64,000 bases of DNA. Origin: Methylovirgula sp963708155. GTDB lineage: Bacteria > Pseudomonadota > Alphaproteobacteria > Rhizobiales > Beijerinckiaceae. The stretch spans positions 2,480,001-2,544,000 of the forward strand of contig OY970183.1 in assembly GCA_963708155.1 (NCBI GenBank), in the 5' to 3' direction. Both the position numbers and the translations under genes were made by a program. The notes below the pieces were generated by a model. It saw only the letters and a program-made list of their open reading frames with translations, was not told where the DNA came from and did no database searches. Numbering within the stretch: position 1 is the first letter of the stretch; each line of letters starts with the position of its first letter. Shown here in pieces: positions 27,729 through 37,992 of the stretch.

Positions 27729-28354
27729 TCAGCGATGACTGTGAATAAAATCCAGCATCCGCTTGGCATGACCGCTCAGCGCCGAAGCCAAAAAAGCGAC
27801 GGGCATCTCGACATGGATATCATCGATCAGAGTGTTTCTTCGAAGGCAGAAGGCCTTGACTTTATTCTCAATAGACGCGCGGCGATCGGCATGAAGGCGT
27901 CATCTCGTGGCGATCTGTGCCGCGGTATGCTGGCGACGAGCAGGACCTGTGCTCCGAGATCTGTCTTATCGATCTCGTCTATCTTGCGCGTCTCGCCAGC
28001 AATCAACGGCTGCGTCCAAACTTGCGGAAACGACCAGTGCATGGATCGCGAACCATCCGTCAAAAGCGGGATGACGCGCGCGACGAGTGTTGGTTTCGCT
28101 GCGCGCGAAGCGCATGCGGCGCGAGGCATGCTGGCGAGCCTGTCCTTATCCGAGCGCTGAGAAAAGGCGACGCGTGCATCTCGGCGGAGAGCGTTGAGCG
28201 CGCGGAATTGTCAAATCGCATGTTCCCGCAATTAAGCAGGACTGTGTCGACACGAGCAGCCTTCGAGTAAACCCGCTGCTATTTTCAGCGATGTAGTAGG
28301 GGGTTAGAAAGGAGATTCGTCGATCTCACCATAGCGATTGGGTTTGATGAACGC
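27729..28354. other. 626-base gap; possible gene remnant on the minus strand
   Basis: No confident gene. On the minus strand, 27830-27735 reads DDIHVEMPVAFLASALSG and on to a stop in a protein-like frame. A second minus frame (28129-27827) ends just before it with FMPIAARLLRIKSRPSAFE. Joining the two requires a two-base shift, which differs from the single-base breaks elsewhere. It could be a broken short gene. The distal part, 28160-28354, shows nothing recognisable. Confidence 0.3.
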
Positions 28355-29005
28355 CTATAATCGCATCGCGATCAGCTTGTCGGAAGCCCTCAGCGGCGGC
28401 GTGCTGTGGAGACCGAAGGAGTACGTAATCTCCAGAAGCCGATGCAGCACGGCGTAATGGATGAGCAGGATCGTCTTGGCGTCCTCGATCTCGCCGCGCG
28501 TGATCATGTCGAGCGCCTCCTCGAGCGTGGGTTCGAGGATTTCAATATCCTCGTTTTCATGATCGAGGCCGCCGCCAGCTGTGATTCGGTCCTGCGGCGT
28601 ATAGGGCGCGGTGAAGAAGCTGATCTTCTCCGCATAGACGCCCGGGCTCATGAAGGCGGAAAAGAGATAGGTCGGCCTTTCGATCCTGAAACCGGTCTCC
28701 TCCAAAACTTCGGTGACAATGCGGTCGGCTGCCTCGGCGCCCTCGAGCTTGCCGGCGCAGGTTTCGATCAGGCTGTCGCGCCCCTCGACGAGAAAGGCCG
28801 CCGGGCGAAACTGCCGCACGAGGAGAATGCGCCCGCGCTCCGCATCGTAGAGCAGGATCGTGGCGCCCGGCCCGCTGTCGTAGAATTCGCGCGTGAACTC
28901 CTGCGGCGCGCCGTTGAATTTGCGGCGCCAGAAGGTGACACGTTCGAGCAGGCCGAAACCACGCGAGACGATTTCGCGCCCAAGGATCTTAATTGCGTCG
29001 CTCAT
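28355..29005 (-). CDS. NUDIX hydrolase, NudK-like (GDP-mannose/ADP-sugar pyrophosphatase)
   Basis: 216-residue NUDIX enzyme. The box reads GKLEGAEAADRIVTEVLEET plus G, which aligns residue for residue with E. coli NudK (GLLDNDEPEVC...), including the shortened loop, although the usual Arg before the catalytic Glu is Thr. LLVRQFRPAAFL and the proline-containing FSAFMSPGVYAEKISFF segment are typical of ADP-ribose/GDP-mannose pyrophosphatases. Start ATG 29005 overlaps the end of NAD kinase by 17 bases, implying translational coupling. Confidence 0.83.
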   Translation of the reverse strand: MSDAIKILGREIVSRGFGLLERVTFWRRKFNGAPQEFTREFYDSGPGATILLYDAERGRILLVRQFRPAAFLVEGRDSLIETCAGKLEGAEAADRIVTEVLEETGFRIERPTYLFSAFMSPGVYAEKISFFTAPYTPQDRITAGGGLDHENEDIEILEPTLEEALDMITRGEIEDAKTILLIHYAVLHRLLEITYSFGLHSTPPLRASDKLIAMRL

Positions 29006-29807
29006 CTTGAAAGCCGAATTGTTCGCGCAGAATCCGCTCGTCCAGCGAATGGCCGGGATCATGCAGGATGACGAGGTTGGTCGCATGATCCATCGCGATT
29101 TCGACTTTCACGACGTCCCGGAATTCGAAATGGTCGGCGACGGCGGCAACCGGGCGCTTCTCGGCCTCCAGCACATCCAGCGTGACTTGCGCCGTGTCGG
29201 GCAGAAGCGCGCCGCGCCAGCGCCGCGGGCGGAAGGCGGAAATGGGCGTCAGCGCCATCAGCGGCGAATTCAGTGGCAGGATCGGTCCGTCCACCGAGAG
29301 ATTGTAAGCCGAAGAGCCGGCGGGCGTCGCCAGCAGCACACCGTCGGCGACAAGCTCTTCGAGGCGTTCCTTGCCGTCGATCGAAATGCGGATTTTCGCT
29401 GCCTGGTAGGATTGGCGCAGCACCGAAACCTCGTTGACCGCCATCGCCGTCGCGACCTTGCCGCGCACGTCCGTGGCGATCATCGCCAGCGGATGCACCA
29501 CTGAGGATTCGGCATCCTCCAGGCGCTGAAGCAGGTTTTCTTCGCGATATTCGTTCATCAGAAAGCCGACCGAGCCGCGGTTCATGCCGTAGATCGGCTT
29601 GCCGGTCCGCATGAAGCGATGCAGCGTTTGCAGCATCAGCCCGTCGCCGCCAAGCGCGACGACGACGTCCGCCGCCGTCGGATCGGCGTCGCCATAGAGC
29701 TCGACGAGGCGGGCCCGCGCAGCCTCGGCCTCGGGCGTGGCGGCGCTGAGGAAGGCGAGGCGCTTCACCTGCGGGTTTTTCTCGCTCATCATCGGAACTT
29801 GATCCAT
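28989..29807 (-). CDS. nadK: NAD kinase
   Basis: Phosphorylates NAD to NADP. The phosphate-binding motif ALGGDGLMLQTLH and the NRGSVGFLMN, MAVNEVSVLR and TPAGSSAYNLS elements define the family. About 272 residues. Several starts are close together (29819 TTG, 29807 ATG, 29792 ATG); none has a strong ribosome site, so 29807 is provisional. It overlaps the downstream NUDIX gene, a plausible nucleotide-cofactor pair. Confidence 0.93.
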   Translation of the reverse strand: MDQVPMMSEKNPQVKRLAFLSAATPEAEAARARLVELYGDADPTAADVVVALGGDGLMLQTLHRFMRTGKPIYGMNRGSVGFLMNEYREENLLQRLEDAESSVVHPLAMIATDVRGKVATAMAVNEVSVLRQSYQAAKIRISIDGKERLEELVADGVLLATPAGSSAYNLSVDGPILPLNSPLMALTPISAFRPRRWRGALLPDTAQVTLDVLEAEKRPVAAVADHFEFRDVVKVEIAMDHATNLVILHDPGHSLDERILREQFGFQDERRN

Positions 29808-29858
29808 CGCCGTTCGCAAGGCTTGGCTTGAGGGACACCGCCGGACGCGGCACCGACC

Positions 29859-30245
29859 TCAATAGGCGGCATAGCTTTTTTCTTCGACGATCGGGCTTAG
29901 CAGGAGGATATTGATCTCGCGTTTCAGCGCCGCCCGACGGTCGTTGGTCTGATAGACCGAGCGGGCGAGGGCGATGAATTCGGGGCCGAAATCCTTGTTT
30001 CGCTCGCGTTCGCGGATATCGTCCTCGATATGCCAGAGTTCCTGATTGGCGTCCTTGAGGGCGGCGGTGAGGTCGGCGAGACTGCCGCTCGGCGGCACAT
30101 GCGCCCGGAAGACCGCGCGCAACTGCTCGTATTCGCGGCGGACGTTGGCGCGCTTTTCCGCATCGCCGATCCGATCGAGCTTGATCTCGAGAATGGTCAT
30201 CTTGTCGATGAGTTCGCCGGCGGCGATCTCGACGAGAATGGGCAT
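29859..30245 (-). CDS. DUF6165 family protein
   Basis: 128-residue, highly charged helical protein (GELIDKMTILEIKLDRIGD, ELWHIEDDIRERERNKDFG, ALKREINILL). The N-terminal PILVEIAAGELIDKMTILEIK is the recognisable family signature. Relatives are often near lipopolysaccharide or glycosyltransferase genes, which is not the case here. It precedes nadK on the same strand with a gap of about 50 bases. Function unknown. Confidence 0.75.
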   Translation of the reverse strand: MPILVEIAAGELIDKMTILEIKLDRIGDAEKRANVRREYEQLRAVFRAHVPPSGSLADLTAALKDANQELWHIEDDIRERERNKDFGPEFIALARSVYQTNDRRAALKREINILLLSPIVEEKSYAAY

Positions 30246-30363
30246 GGCGGCCCCCTTGTTAGCTAGGTGCCGGTCTTAAACATTCGGGCGGCGCGCGGCA
30301 ATACATTGAAATACCGGCCGCCCGCCTATAGAAGCGCCTCGCGCCTTGGCCATTGTGAAACCC

Positions 30364-32483
30364 ATGCCCGATTTTCTGCTTGAGCTCTTTTCCGAGGAAA
30401 TTCCCGCCCGCATGCAGGCGCAGGCGGCCGAGGATTTGAAAAAGCTCGTCACGGGCGCTTTGGCCGAACGCAATCTCTTCGGCGAATCGGCCGGCAGTTT
30501 CGCGACGCCGCGACGTCTCGCATTGCATATCGAGGGGCTGCCCGCCCGTCAGCACGACACGCGGGAAGTCCGCAAAGGGCCCCGCACCGATGCGCCGGCG
30601 GCAGCGATCAACGGGTTTTTGAAAAGCGCCGGCCTTGCCAGCATTGCCGAGGCGCAGATCGAAACCGACCCGAAAAAGGGCGATTTCTACGTTGCCACCA
30701 TCGAACGGCCGGGGCAGGCGACCGAGAGCGTGCTGGCCGAAATCCTGCCGCCGATCCTGGCCAATTTTCCCTGGCCGAAGTCGATGCGCTGGGGTGCCGA
30801 TTCGGTGAAGCCCGACGCCTTCCGCTGGGTGCGCCCGCTGCACGCGATCCTCGCCACCTTCGGGCCGGAGACGGAAGAGCCGGAGATCGTCGCACTTTTC
30901 CGTCGCCGGGATCGCGGCGGGCAATGTCACCTATGGCCACCGTTTTTTGGCGCCCGGCGCCATCCGCGTGCGCCGCTTCGACGATTATGTGACCTCGCTC
31001 GAAAAGGCGAAAGTCGTGCTCGATCCGGCCCGGCGCCGCGACATCATCCTTTATGACGCGCGCAATCTGGCCCATGCGCAAGGCCTGGAGCTGGTCGAGG
31101 ACGCGGGGCTCCTCGAAGAAGTTGCAGGGCTGGTCGAATGGCCGGTGGTGCTGATCGGCAGTTTCGACCCCGCGTTTCTGGCGCTGCCGCCGGAAGTGAT
31201 CCGGGCGACGATCCGCGCCAACCAGAAATGTTTCGTGTTGCGCGATGCGGCGACGGGCGCGCTTGCCGCCAAATTCGTCCTCGTCGCCAATATCGCTGCG
31301 CCGGATGGCGGCGCGGCCATCGTCGCCGGCAATTCGCGCGTCGTTCGCGCGCGGCTCGCGGATGCCAAGTTCTTCTATGACACCGATCTTCAAGTAAAAC
31401 TTGAGGATCGGCTGCCAAGGCTAGAAAATATTGTCTTTCACGCCAAGCTCGGCACGCAAGCCGCGCGGGTTAAGCGGCTCGTCGAACTGGCGCGTTGGCT
31501 GGCGCCGCAGATTGGCGCCGACCCGGAGCGGGCGGCGCGCGCGGCCAAGCTCGCCAAGGCCGATCTCGTCACGCGAAATGGTTGGCGAGTTTCCCGAGCT
31601 GCAGGGCTTGATGGGTCAGTATTACGCCCGCGCGCATGGCGAGGCAGCCGATGTGGCTACGGCGATCGGCGAGCATTACCGCCCGCAGGGGCCATCAGAT
31701 TCCATCCCGACCGCGCCGGTTTCGGTCGCCGTGGCTTTGGCCGACAAGCTCGACACGCTCGTCGGCTTCTTCGCGATCGACGAAAAGCCGACCGGCAGCA
31801 AAGACCCTTACGCGCTGCGCCGCGCGGCGCTGGGCGATCATCCGGATCTATTCTCGAAAATCGATCTGCGTCTGCCTCTTGTGGCGGCAGTGCAGGCCGC
31901 ACGTGCGGGCTATGCCGGGCTCAAAGGCGTGCCCGGACGATCTCGCGCAGCAGGTGCTTGGCTTCTTCGCCGACCGGCTGAAGGTCTATCTGCGTGAGAA
32001 GGGCGCGCGGCACGATCTCATCGATGCCGTCTTCGCTTTGCCGGGCCAGGATGATCTGCTGCTCATCGTCCGCCGGGTCGAGGCGCTTGGCGCCTTTCTC
32101 GAAAGCGACGATGGCAAAAACCTCCTCGCTGGCTATCGCCGCGCCGCCAACATTCTGCGCGCTGAGGAGAAAAAGGCGCCCGCTGAGGCTGAAAAGCTAT
32201 TCTGAGCCTTTCGCGCCGGAAAAACTGGTCCTGCCGGAAGAGAAAGCTCTTGGCGCAAGGCCTGGGCGAGGCCGTCTGCGGAAGCCAGCGGGCGATTGGC
32301 GGCGAGGATTTCGCCGCCGCCATGCGGGCGCTGTCGCGTCTGCGCGCGCCGGTGGATCAATTCTTCGACAAGGTGACGGTCAATGCCGACGATCCGGCGC
32401 TGCGGCTGAACCGGCTGCGGTTGCTCAACGCGCTGCGCGAGGCGGTCCACAAAGTCGCCGACTTCTCCAGAATCGCCGGTTGA
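30364..32483 (+). CDS. glyS: glycyl-tRNA synthetase beta subunit (five frameshifts)
   Basis: Beta chain of the tetrameric (alpha2beta2) bacterial glycyl-tRNA synthetase. N-terminal PDFLLELFSEEIPARMQ, TPRRLALHIEGLP and FPWPKSMRWG are diagnostic. The middle (ENIVFHAKLGTQAARVKR, SIPTAPVSVAVALADKLDTL, KDPYALRRAALG) and the C-terminal anticodon-binding part (FFDKVTVNADDPALRLNRL) follow, but in shifting frames. Single-base insertions near 30895, 31574, 31933, 32203 and 32252 account for every break, and their removal leaves exactly 704 residues. ATG 30364 is preferred over TTG 30346. The alpha subunit glyQ is not in the window. Confidence 0.9.
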
Positions 32484-32559
32484 CCGGCAAATCCGGCGCG
32501 CAACTCGACTTTTCGCGCCGATCCGCTACCAAAGCGGAATCGGTGGAGATCGCACCCGC

Positions 32560-33472
32560 ATGAAAGAGGAAAAAGCGAGGAAGGTCACAACTTCGGGCAT
32601 GACGCTCCGCGGCGGCGCTTTCGTGCTTCGGGGCCGCGATGCGCGCAAGCTCGATTGGCGCGATCCTTATCATCTGGCTCTGGCGATGAGCTGGCCGCGT
32701 TTCGCGGCTTGTTTCTCGCGTCGATCTTTCGCTCAACTTCATCTTCGCGCTGCTCTATCTCGCGCAGCCGGGCAGTCTTGCCAATGCTCGGCCCGGCTCG
32801 CTGACCGATGCGTTCTTCTTCAGCCTCGAGACGCTGGCGACCGTCGGCTATGGCGTGATGGCGCCGGCGACGCTTTATGGCCATATCGTCGCGAGCGTCG
32901 AGATTTTCGCCGGCATGACCTTCATGACGATCATGACCGGCCTCGTCTTCGTGCGGTTTTCACGCCCGCGCGCGCGCATCGTCTACGCGGCAAACGCCGT
33001 CGTCGGCCATTTCAACGGCCAGCGCACGCTGATGATCCGCATCGGCAATGGCCGCGCTCATGCGATGGCCGAGGCGAAGGCGCAGCTTTCCGCCCTTATC
33101 AACGAATGGACGACGGAAGGGCAGTTCTTCCGCCGCATCTACGACCTGCGATTGTCGCGGGCGCATATTCCGATCTTCCCCCTGACCTGGACCTTGATGC
33201 ATCCGATCGACGCCGAGAGTCCGCTCTATAATTACGATGCGGAGAATTTTTCGAAATTCGTGTCGCGGCTCTTTCTGTCGATCGAGGCGCGCGATCCGAT
33301 GCTCTCGGCGCATGTCTATGATGGCAAGGATTACGCCCCGGAAGAGATATTGTTCGGGCACCGCTATGCCGACGCCGTCGCCATCGACGATCACGGCCGC
33401 ACGATCGCCGATATGTCGCGCGTCGGCTGGACAGAAAAGGAAGAGGCCCCGGAGAGCCTGGACACGCCCTAG
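32560..33472 (+). CDS. inward-rectifier potassium channel, KirBac type (frameshifted)
   Basis: Prokaryotic Kir channel of 303 residues once corrected. The N-terminal slide region (DWRDPYHLALAMSWPRF) precedes TM1 (LSLNFIFALLYLAQPG), the pore with selectivity filter TVGYG, TM2 (FAGMTFMTIMTGLVFVRFSRPRA) and a cytoplasmic beta-rich domain (GQRTLMIRIGNGRAH). One extra base near 32708, between the slide helix and TM1, breaks the frame. The stop shares a CTAG with the convergent xseB. Confidence 0.87.
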
Positions 33473-33717
33473 TCCACGTCGAGCGGCGTGGTGCCGGTCG
33501 GCGTCCCGTCGGCGCCGAGGGTGATCTTCTGGATCCTCTGCTCGGCGCTCTTGAGCAGGGCTTCGCACCGCGCCTTCAATGCCTCGCCGCGCGCATAGAT
33601 CGCGATCGATTCCTCAAGCTCGACATTGCCCTTCTCGAGCCGGTCGACAATCTGCTCGAGCTGCTTCATCGCGCTTTCAAACGAGAGGGTGGCGATATCG
33701 TCGTTGGGCTCGGTCAA
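33469..33717 (-). CDS. xseB: exodeoxyribonuclease VII small subunit
   Basis: 82-residue subunit of the ssDNA exonuclease. The conserved core SFESAMKQLEQIVDRLEKGNVELEESIAIY and the basic EALKARCEALLKSAEQRIQKI region match XseB. In this order xseB commonly neighbours an HDAC-like gene and dxs; here the HDAC-like gene is 12 kb away. Confidence 0.93.
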   Translation of the reverse strand: MTEPNDDIATLSFESAMKQLEQIVDRLEKGNVELEESIAIYARGEALKARCEALLKSAEQRIQKITLGADGTPTGTTPLDVD

Positions 33718-33799
33718 GAGAGGGGTCCGTTATTCGTTGGCTGCGGGCTTATAGCACGTTTGCGCATTTATCATGTTTGGCGTCGTGCCGCCCGCCGCA

Positions 33800-34312
33800 T
33801 CAATAAAGCTCCAGCGCGAAAGGCTCGGCTTCGAAGCACTCGGCGCCGCGGCCGATTTCCCGGATTGCCATGATCATGCGCCCGTTACGGCCAAGGGCTT
33901 GATCGGCAAGACTTACGAGATGGATATTCGGCGTCGCGGTCGGTGAGGCACGGCGCATCTGTCGCGCGATCTCAGCTTCATTCACCTGTGGATTCAGCGT
34001 GCAGGCGGCGATGAAGGCGCCCGCCGTCGAACGGCTGACGCCGGCGAAACAATGGATCACGAGTGGATCGACCTGATCCCAGGCGCGGACGAAATCGATC
34101 AGGCTTTGGATATGCCCGGCATCGGCCAGAATATGGCCTTCCGTTTCCTCGCAGACGTCGGAAATCGCGACCTGTAAATGCCTTTCGGGCGGGATGGCCG
34201 GTGGCCGGTCGACATAGACACCCTGATTGATGACGGTGATGAGCGATCTGGCGCCGGTCGCCGCCGTTACATCGGCGATCTGGAAAAGCGAGCAGACGTG
34301 AATGCGCGGCAC
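33800..34312 (-). CDS. protein tyrosine/dual-specificity phosphatase-like protein
   Basis: 170-residue protein with the signature HCFAGVSRSTA (H-C-x5-R-S), so the catalytic Cys and Arg are both present. A general-acid Asp candidate lies in VAISDVCEE. The fold resembles small dual-specificity phosphatases. It follows the HD-domain gene by about 126 bases on the same strand and may end the ygfZ-tag-HD operon. The substrate is unknown. Confidence 0.75.
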   Translation of the reverse strand: MPRIHVCSLFQIADVTAATGARSLITVINQGVYVDRPPAIPPERHLQVAISDVCEETEGHILADAGHIQSLIDFVRAWDQVDPLVIHCFAGVSRSTAGAFIAACTLNPQVNEAEIARQMRRASPTATPNIHLVSLADQALGRNGRMIMAIREIGRGAECFEAEPFALELY

Positions 34313-34438
34313 CCGGCGGCTCCCTTACTGAACACCCGGCGGTACAGGAATCACGGCCGGTCCAGCTATTCTAATCACGCCCCAGCCTTTGCGGCGAGGG
34401 CTTCATGCCGCACCGCGATCACAGCTGGGCATGGCGAT

Positions 34439-35098
34439 CTAAGTCAGTGATTTCTCGTGCTTTTTGCGGCTCGGCTCGGAGCTCATCTGGATGAGGGCGC
34501 GCAATTCGGTCAGAAAGCGCTCCGCCGCAACTTGCGGCGGCCAGGGCTCGAAGGCCGTGCCGCCATAGAGCGGCTGCAAGGGGATCCTTGGTCAGTGGCT
34601 CGTAGGGAATGCGCAGCACCCGTTGCACTTCCTCCTCGGTCCAGCCGACGACGCGCACCGCCTCGGTCGCCGCCGCGGTGCGATCGGCTTCCTTGTGGAC
34701 GCGCTTTTCCTTCACCGTCCACGCCGGCAGGCCATAGCGCACGCATATGGCGTTTTGCAGACGTTCGACGAGCTGGTGATAGGCGTCGCCCAGAAAAGGT
34801 TTGAGCGGCGAGATCGCAATCGAAGCCGAGCAGTCCCTCGTCGGCATCGTGCAGCAATTCGCGCAGATCCGCGCGGGCGTCCTTCGACTTCGGGCGAGCG
34901 AAGCCGCCGCAATTGCAGCACGAAGAGCGAATGTTGCGCGACGGACAGCGGCAGCGGCCACGCCGAATGTCCGCCCCACCGATAAGTGCGGGCAAGGCCG
35001 ACGGCGAGATCCTCATCTTCCCAATCGAAGGGCGTCGGATTGAGGAGATCGAGCCGCTTGCCCGAGAGCAGGCGGACCCAGGCGCGCGCCGCGGCCAT
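34439..35098 (-). CDS. HD-domain phosphohydrolase, YfbR-like (three frameshifts)
   Basis: Predicted nucleotidase of the HD superfamily, 218 residues after correction. N-terminal RLLSGKRLDLLNPTPFDW and YRWGGHSAWPLPLSVAQHSLFV give the first His. ELLHDADEGLLGFD carries the HD pair, then PLKPFLGDAYHQLVERLQNAI and the tail FLTELRALIQM. The pieces lie in three frames, with extra bases near 34910, 34818 and 34583. The start is one base after the tag stop, so it is coupled to tag. The true stop is TAG at 34441-34439, beyond any single open frame. Confidence 0.75.
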
Positions 35099-35099
35099 G

Positions 35100-35719
35100 T
35101 CAGCGGCCCTTGCTGTGGCGCGCGCCGAGCGCGGCGCAGGCTTCGTGCCGCCAGCAGGGCACGATATGATCGTTGACCATGCCGACCGCCTGCATGAAGG
35201 CATAGACGATGGTCGGGCCGCAGAACTTGAAGCCGCGCTGCTTCAAATCCTTGGAGATTTTGAGCGAAAGCGGCGTTTCGGCGGGAATCTGCTCGTGCCC
35301 GCGGAACTTGTTCTGGATCGGCGCGCCATCGACGAAATTCCAAAGGTAATGGCTGAAAGCCGTCGCCCTCCTGCAGCGCGAGATAGGCCTGTGCCGAGGC
35401 GACAGACGCCTTCGATCTTGGCGCGGTTGCGGATGATGCCTTCGTTCTGCATCAGCGCGGCGAGTTTTGCCGGCTTGTAGCGCGCGATCTTCGCCGGCTC
35501 GAATTGGTCGAAGGCTTTGCGGAAATTCTCGCGCTTGCGCAGGATGGTGATCCAGGAAAGCCCGGCCTGGAAGCCGTCGAGGACGAGCTTCTCGAACAGC
35601 GCCCGGTCGTCGAATTCCGGCACGCCCCATTCCTCGTCATGATAGGCGAGATAGAGCGCGTCGCTGCCGGGCCAGCGGCAGCGCGTCTTGCCATCGGCGT
35701 GCGGGTGCTCATGCGTCAT
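35100..35719 (-). CDS. tag: DNA-3-methyladenine glycosylase I (two frameshifts)
   Basis: Base-excision enzyme that removes 3-methyladenine. TRCRWPGSDALYLAYHDEEWG with its Cys and Tyr/His zinc-snap residues, LFEKLVLDGFQAGLSW, TILRKRENFRKAFDQF and the C-terminal FCGPTIVYAFMQAVGMVNDH are all characteristic. Two extra bases (around 35397-35412 and 35356-35358) scramble the middle; removal gives 205 residues, normal for Tag. It starts inside the ygfZ stop (ATGA) and ends next to the HD gene start. Confidence 0.88.
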
Positions 35720-36560
35720 TGCGGCGCCGCCGGCGTCACATCGAGCGCGGCCGTGCCCGCGATGAGCTTTGTGCCCGCCGCCTTGGCATCCTCGATCCGG
35801 TCGAGCCGCAGCATCGCGAGCCCGGTTCCGCCGGCGACGGAGCCGATATGGCCGATGTTGATGTCGCCCATCTTCACCTCGGCGCCGGGGGCGGGCGGCG
35901 GCCCGTCGAAGCGCACTTTCAGGATGCGCTTGCGCGCCGATTTGCGGAAATGCACGCGCGCGACGACTTCCTGGCCGGGGTAGCAGCCTTTTTTGAAATC
36001 GACGCCGTTCAGCCAATCGAGATCGGCGTCATGCACGAATGTATCGCCATAGGCGAAGTCGATCCCGCCCTTCGGCACGCCCAGCGCGGTGCGATGCTCT
36101 TCATAGTAGATCTGGGGCGTCGTCGCGAAGGCGAGCGCGGCGGGCGGCGCGATCAGCCGGGTGCCGAGGCCTTCGGCGCGGGGGTCGGGGAAGGCGATGC
36201 CCGAAAAATCCGCGGGGACCGGAACGCCCCAGATCGCGGCCACGGCCAGGCTTTCGCTCGCATCCTCGATGGTTACGGGCGCGCGCAGCTTGTGCAGGTT
36301 GAGCTTCTTGACGAGGTCGGGAATCTGCGTCGCGCAGGCAATCGAGCAGGCAGCCCGCTTGCGGGCCTTCCGGGAGCGGCGTGACGAAGAAATCGAAGAG
36401 CAGCTTGCCCTGGCCGGAGAGCAAAGCGGCATAGCGGGCCTCGCCGGGCTTGAGATCGAGCAGGCTGTTGGTGACGAGCCGGTGGAGGAAATCCGAGCGC
36501 CTCCGCGCCCGAAATTTTGACGATGCCGCGGTCGGCAAGAATGCTTGCGCCCTTGTCCAT
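35716..36560 (-). CDS. ygfZ: YgfZ/GcvT-like folate-binding protein (two frameshifts)
   Basis: Tetrahydrofolate-dependent Fe-S cluster maintenance factor (YgfZ/IBA57). The signature KGCYPGQEVVARVHFRKSARKRIL is clear in pieces such as KGCYPGQEVVAR, with the catalytic-type Cys. N-terminal DFLHRLVTNSLLDL and ARYAALLSGQGKLLFDFF are in a neighbouring frame. Extra bases near 36493 and 36334 explain the breaks, and the corrected product is 280 residues. Start ATG 36560; divergent from the dihydroorotase-like gene; stop overlaps tag. Confidence 0.87.
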
Positions 36561-36657
36561 TGAGATTGTCCTGCTTGCGTTGCGGCCCATTCGTATTTAA
36601 TCGGCCCGGAGAGAGACGCAAGCCGCGCAATTGCGCCGTCCGACCTTCGAGGGAGCC

Positions 36658-37986
36658 ATGGCCCGCACGTTCGATCTCATCCTCAAGGGCGGCACCCTGG
36701 TCAATCAGGACGGGATCGGCGTGCGCGACGTCGGCGTCAGCGGCGGCAGGATCGCCGAGATCGGCGACCTGTCGCAGGCGTCGGCCGGGGAGACAATCGA
36801 TGCGAAGGGCCTGCATATCCTGCCGGGCGTCATCGACACGCAGGTGCATTTCCGCGAGCCGGGCGCGACGCATAAAGAGGATCTGGAGACGGGCTCGCGC
36901 GCCGCGGTTCTCGGCGGCGTCACCGCCGTCTTCGAAATGCCCAACACCAATCCGCTGACGACCGGCGCCGCCGAACTCGAGGACAAGGTCGCGCCGCGCG
37001 CATCACCGGATGCATTGCGATTTCGCCTTCTGGGTCGGCGGCACGCATGACAACGTGAAAGATATTCCGGAGCTGGAGCGGCTGCCGGGCGCGGCGGGCA
37101 TCAAGGTCTTCATGGGCTCGTCCACCGGCTCGCTGCTCGTCGCCGACGATGAAGGCGTCGCGGCGATCCTGCGCCAGACGCGCCGCCGCGCGGCCTTCCA
37201 TTCCGAGGACGAATATCGGCTCGAAGAACGCAAACCCCTGCGCGTCGCGGGCGATCCGTCCTCGCATCCCGTCTGGCGCGACGAGCAGAGCGGCGCTCGG
37301 CTCGACGCAGCGGCTGGTCCGCATCGCCCGCGCGCAACACGCGGCGATCCATGTGCTGCATGTCTCGACGGCGGAGGAGATCGACTTTCTGGCGCAGCAC
37401 AAGGACGTCGCCAGCGTCGAGGTGACGCCGCAGCATCTGACCTTGAGCGCCGACGATTATGCCCGGCTCGGCACGCGCTTGCAGATGAACCCGCCGATCC
37501 GCGCGCCGCGCCATCGCGATCGCATCTGGTACGGTGTGCATCAGGGCATCGCCGATATTCTCGGCTCCGATCACGCGCCGCATACTTTGGAGGAAAAGGC
37601 CAAGCCCTATCCGCAAAGCCCGTCCGGCATGACCGGCGTGCAGACGCTGGTGCCGATCATGCTCGATCATGTCAACGCCGGGACGGCTTTCGCTGGAGCG
37701 CTTCGTCGATATGACGAGCGCCGGACCGGCGCGGCTCTTCGGCATCGCCGGCAAGGGGCGCGTCGCCGTGGGTTACGATGCCGATTTCACGCTCGTCGAT
37801 CTCAAGCGGCGCGAGACGATCACCGACGCTTGGATCGCCTCGCGCAGCGGCTGGACGCCTTACGATGGCGTGTCGGTGACGGGCTGGCCGGTCGGCACCA
37901 TCGTCCGCGGCCGGCGCGTGATGTGGCAGGGCGAGATCGTGACGCCGGGGCAGGGCGAGGCCGTGCGCTTTACCGGCGGCCTGTAA
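36658..37986 (+). CDS. dihydroorotase-like amidohydrolase (three frameshifts)
   Basis: Cyclic amidohydrolase of the class I dihydroorotase group, 441 residues after removing extra bases near 36993, 37289 and 37681. Visible are KGGTLVNQDGIGVRD, PGVIDTQVHFREPG, FEMPNTNPLTT, AIHVLHVSTAEE, LGSDHAPHT and a C-terminal beta domain. In the usual metal motif H-x-H the first His is Gln here (TQVHFREP), a variant I recall from other alphaproteobacteria annotated as dihydroorotase. Whether it makes dihydroorotate or acts on another cyclic amide is therefore open. Confidence 0.82.
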
Positions 37987-37992
37987 TCGCCT

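Noticed and set aside
30346..32483. Programmed ribosomal frameshifting in glyS
   Set aside because: Five shifts at unrelated sequences without slippery motifs, matching the error pattern in neighbouring genes.
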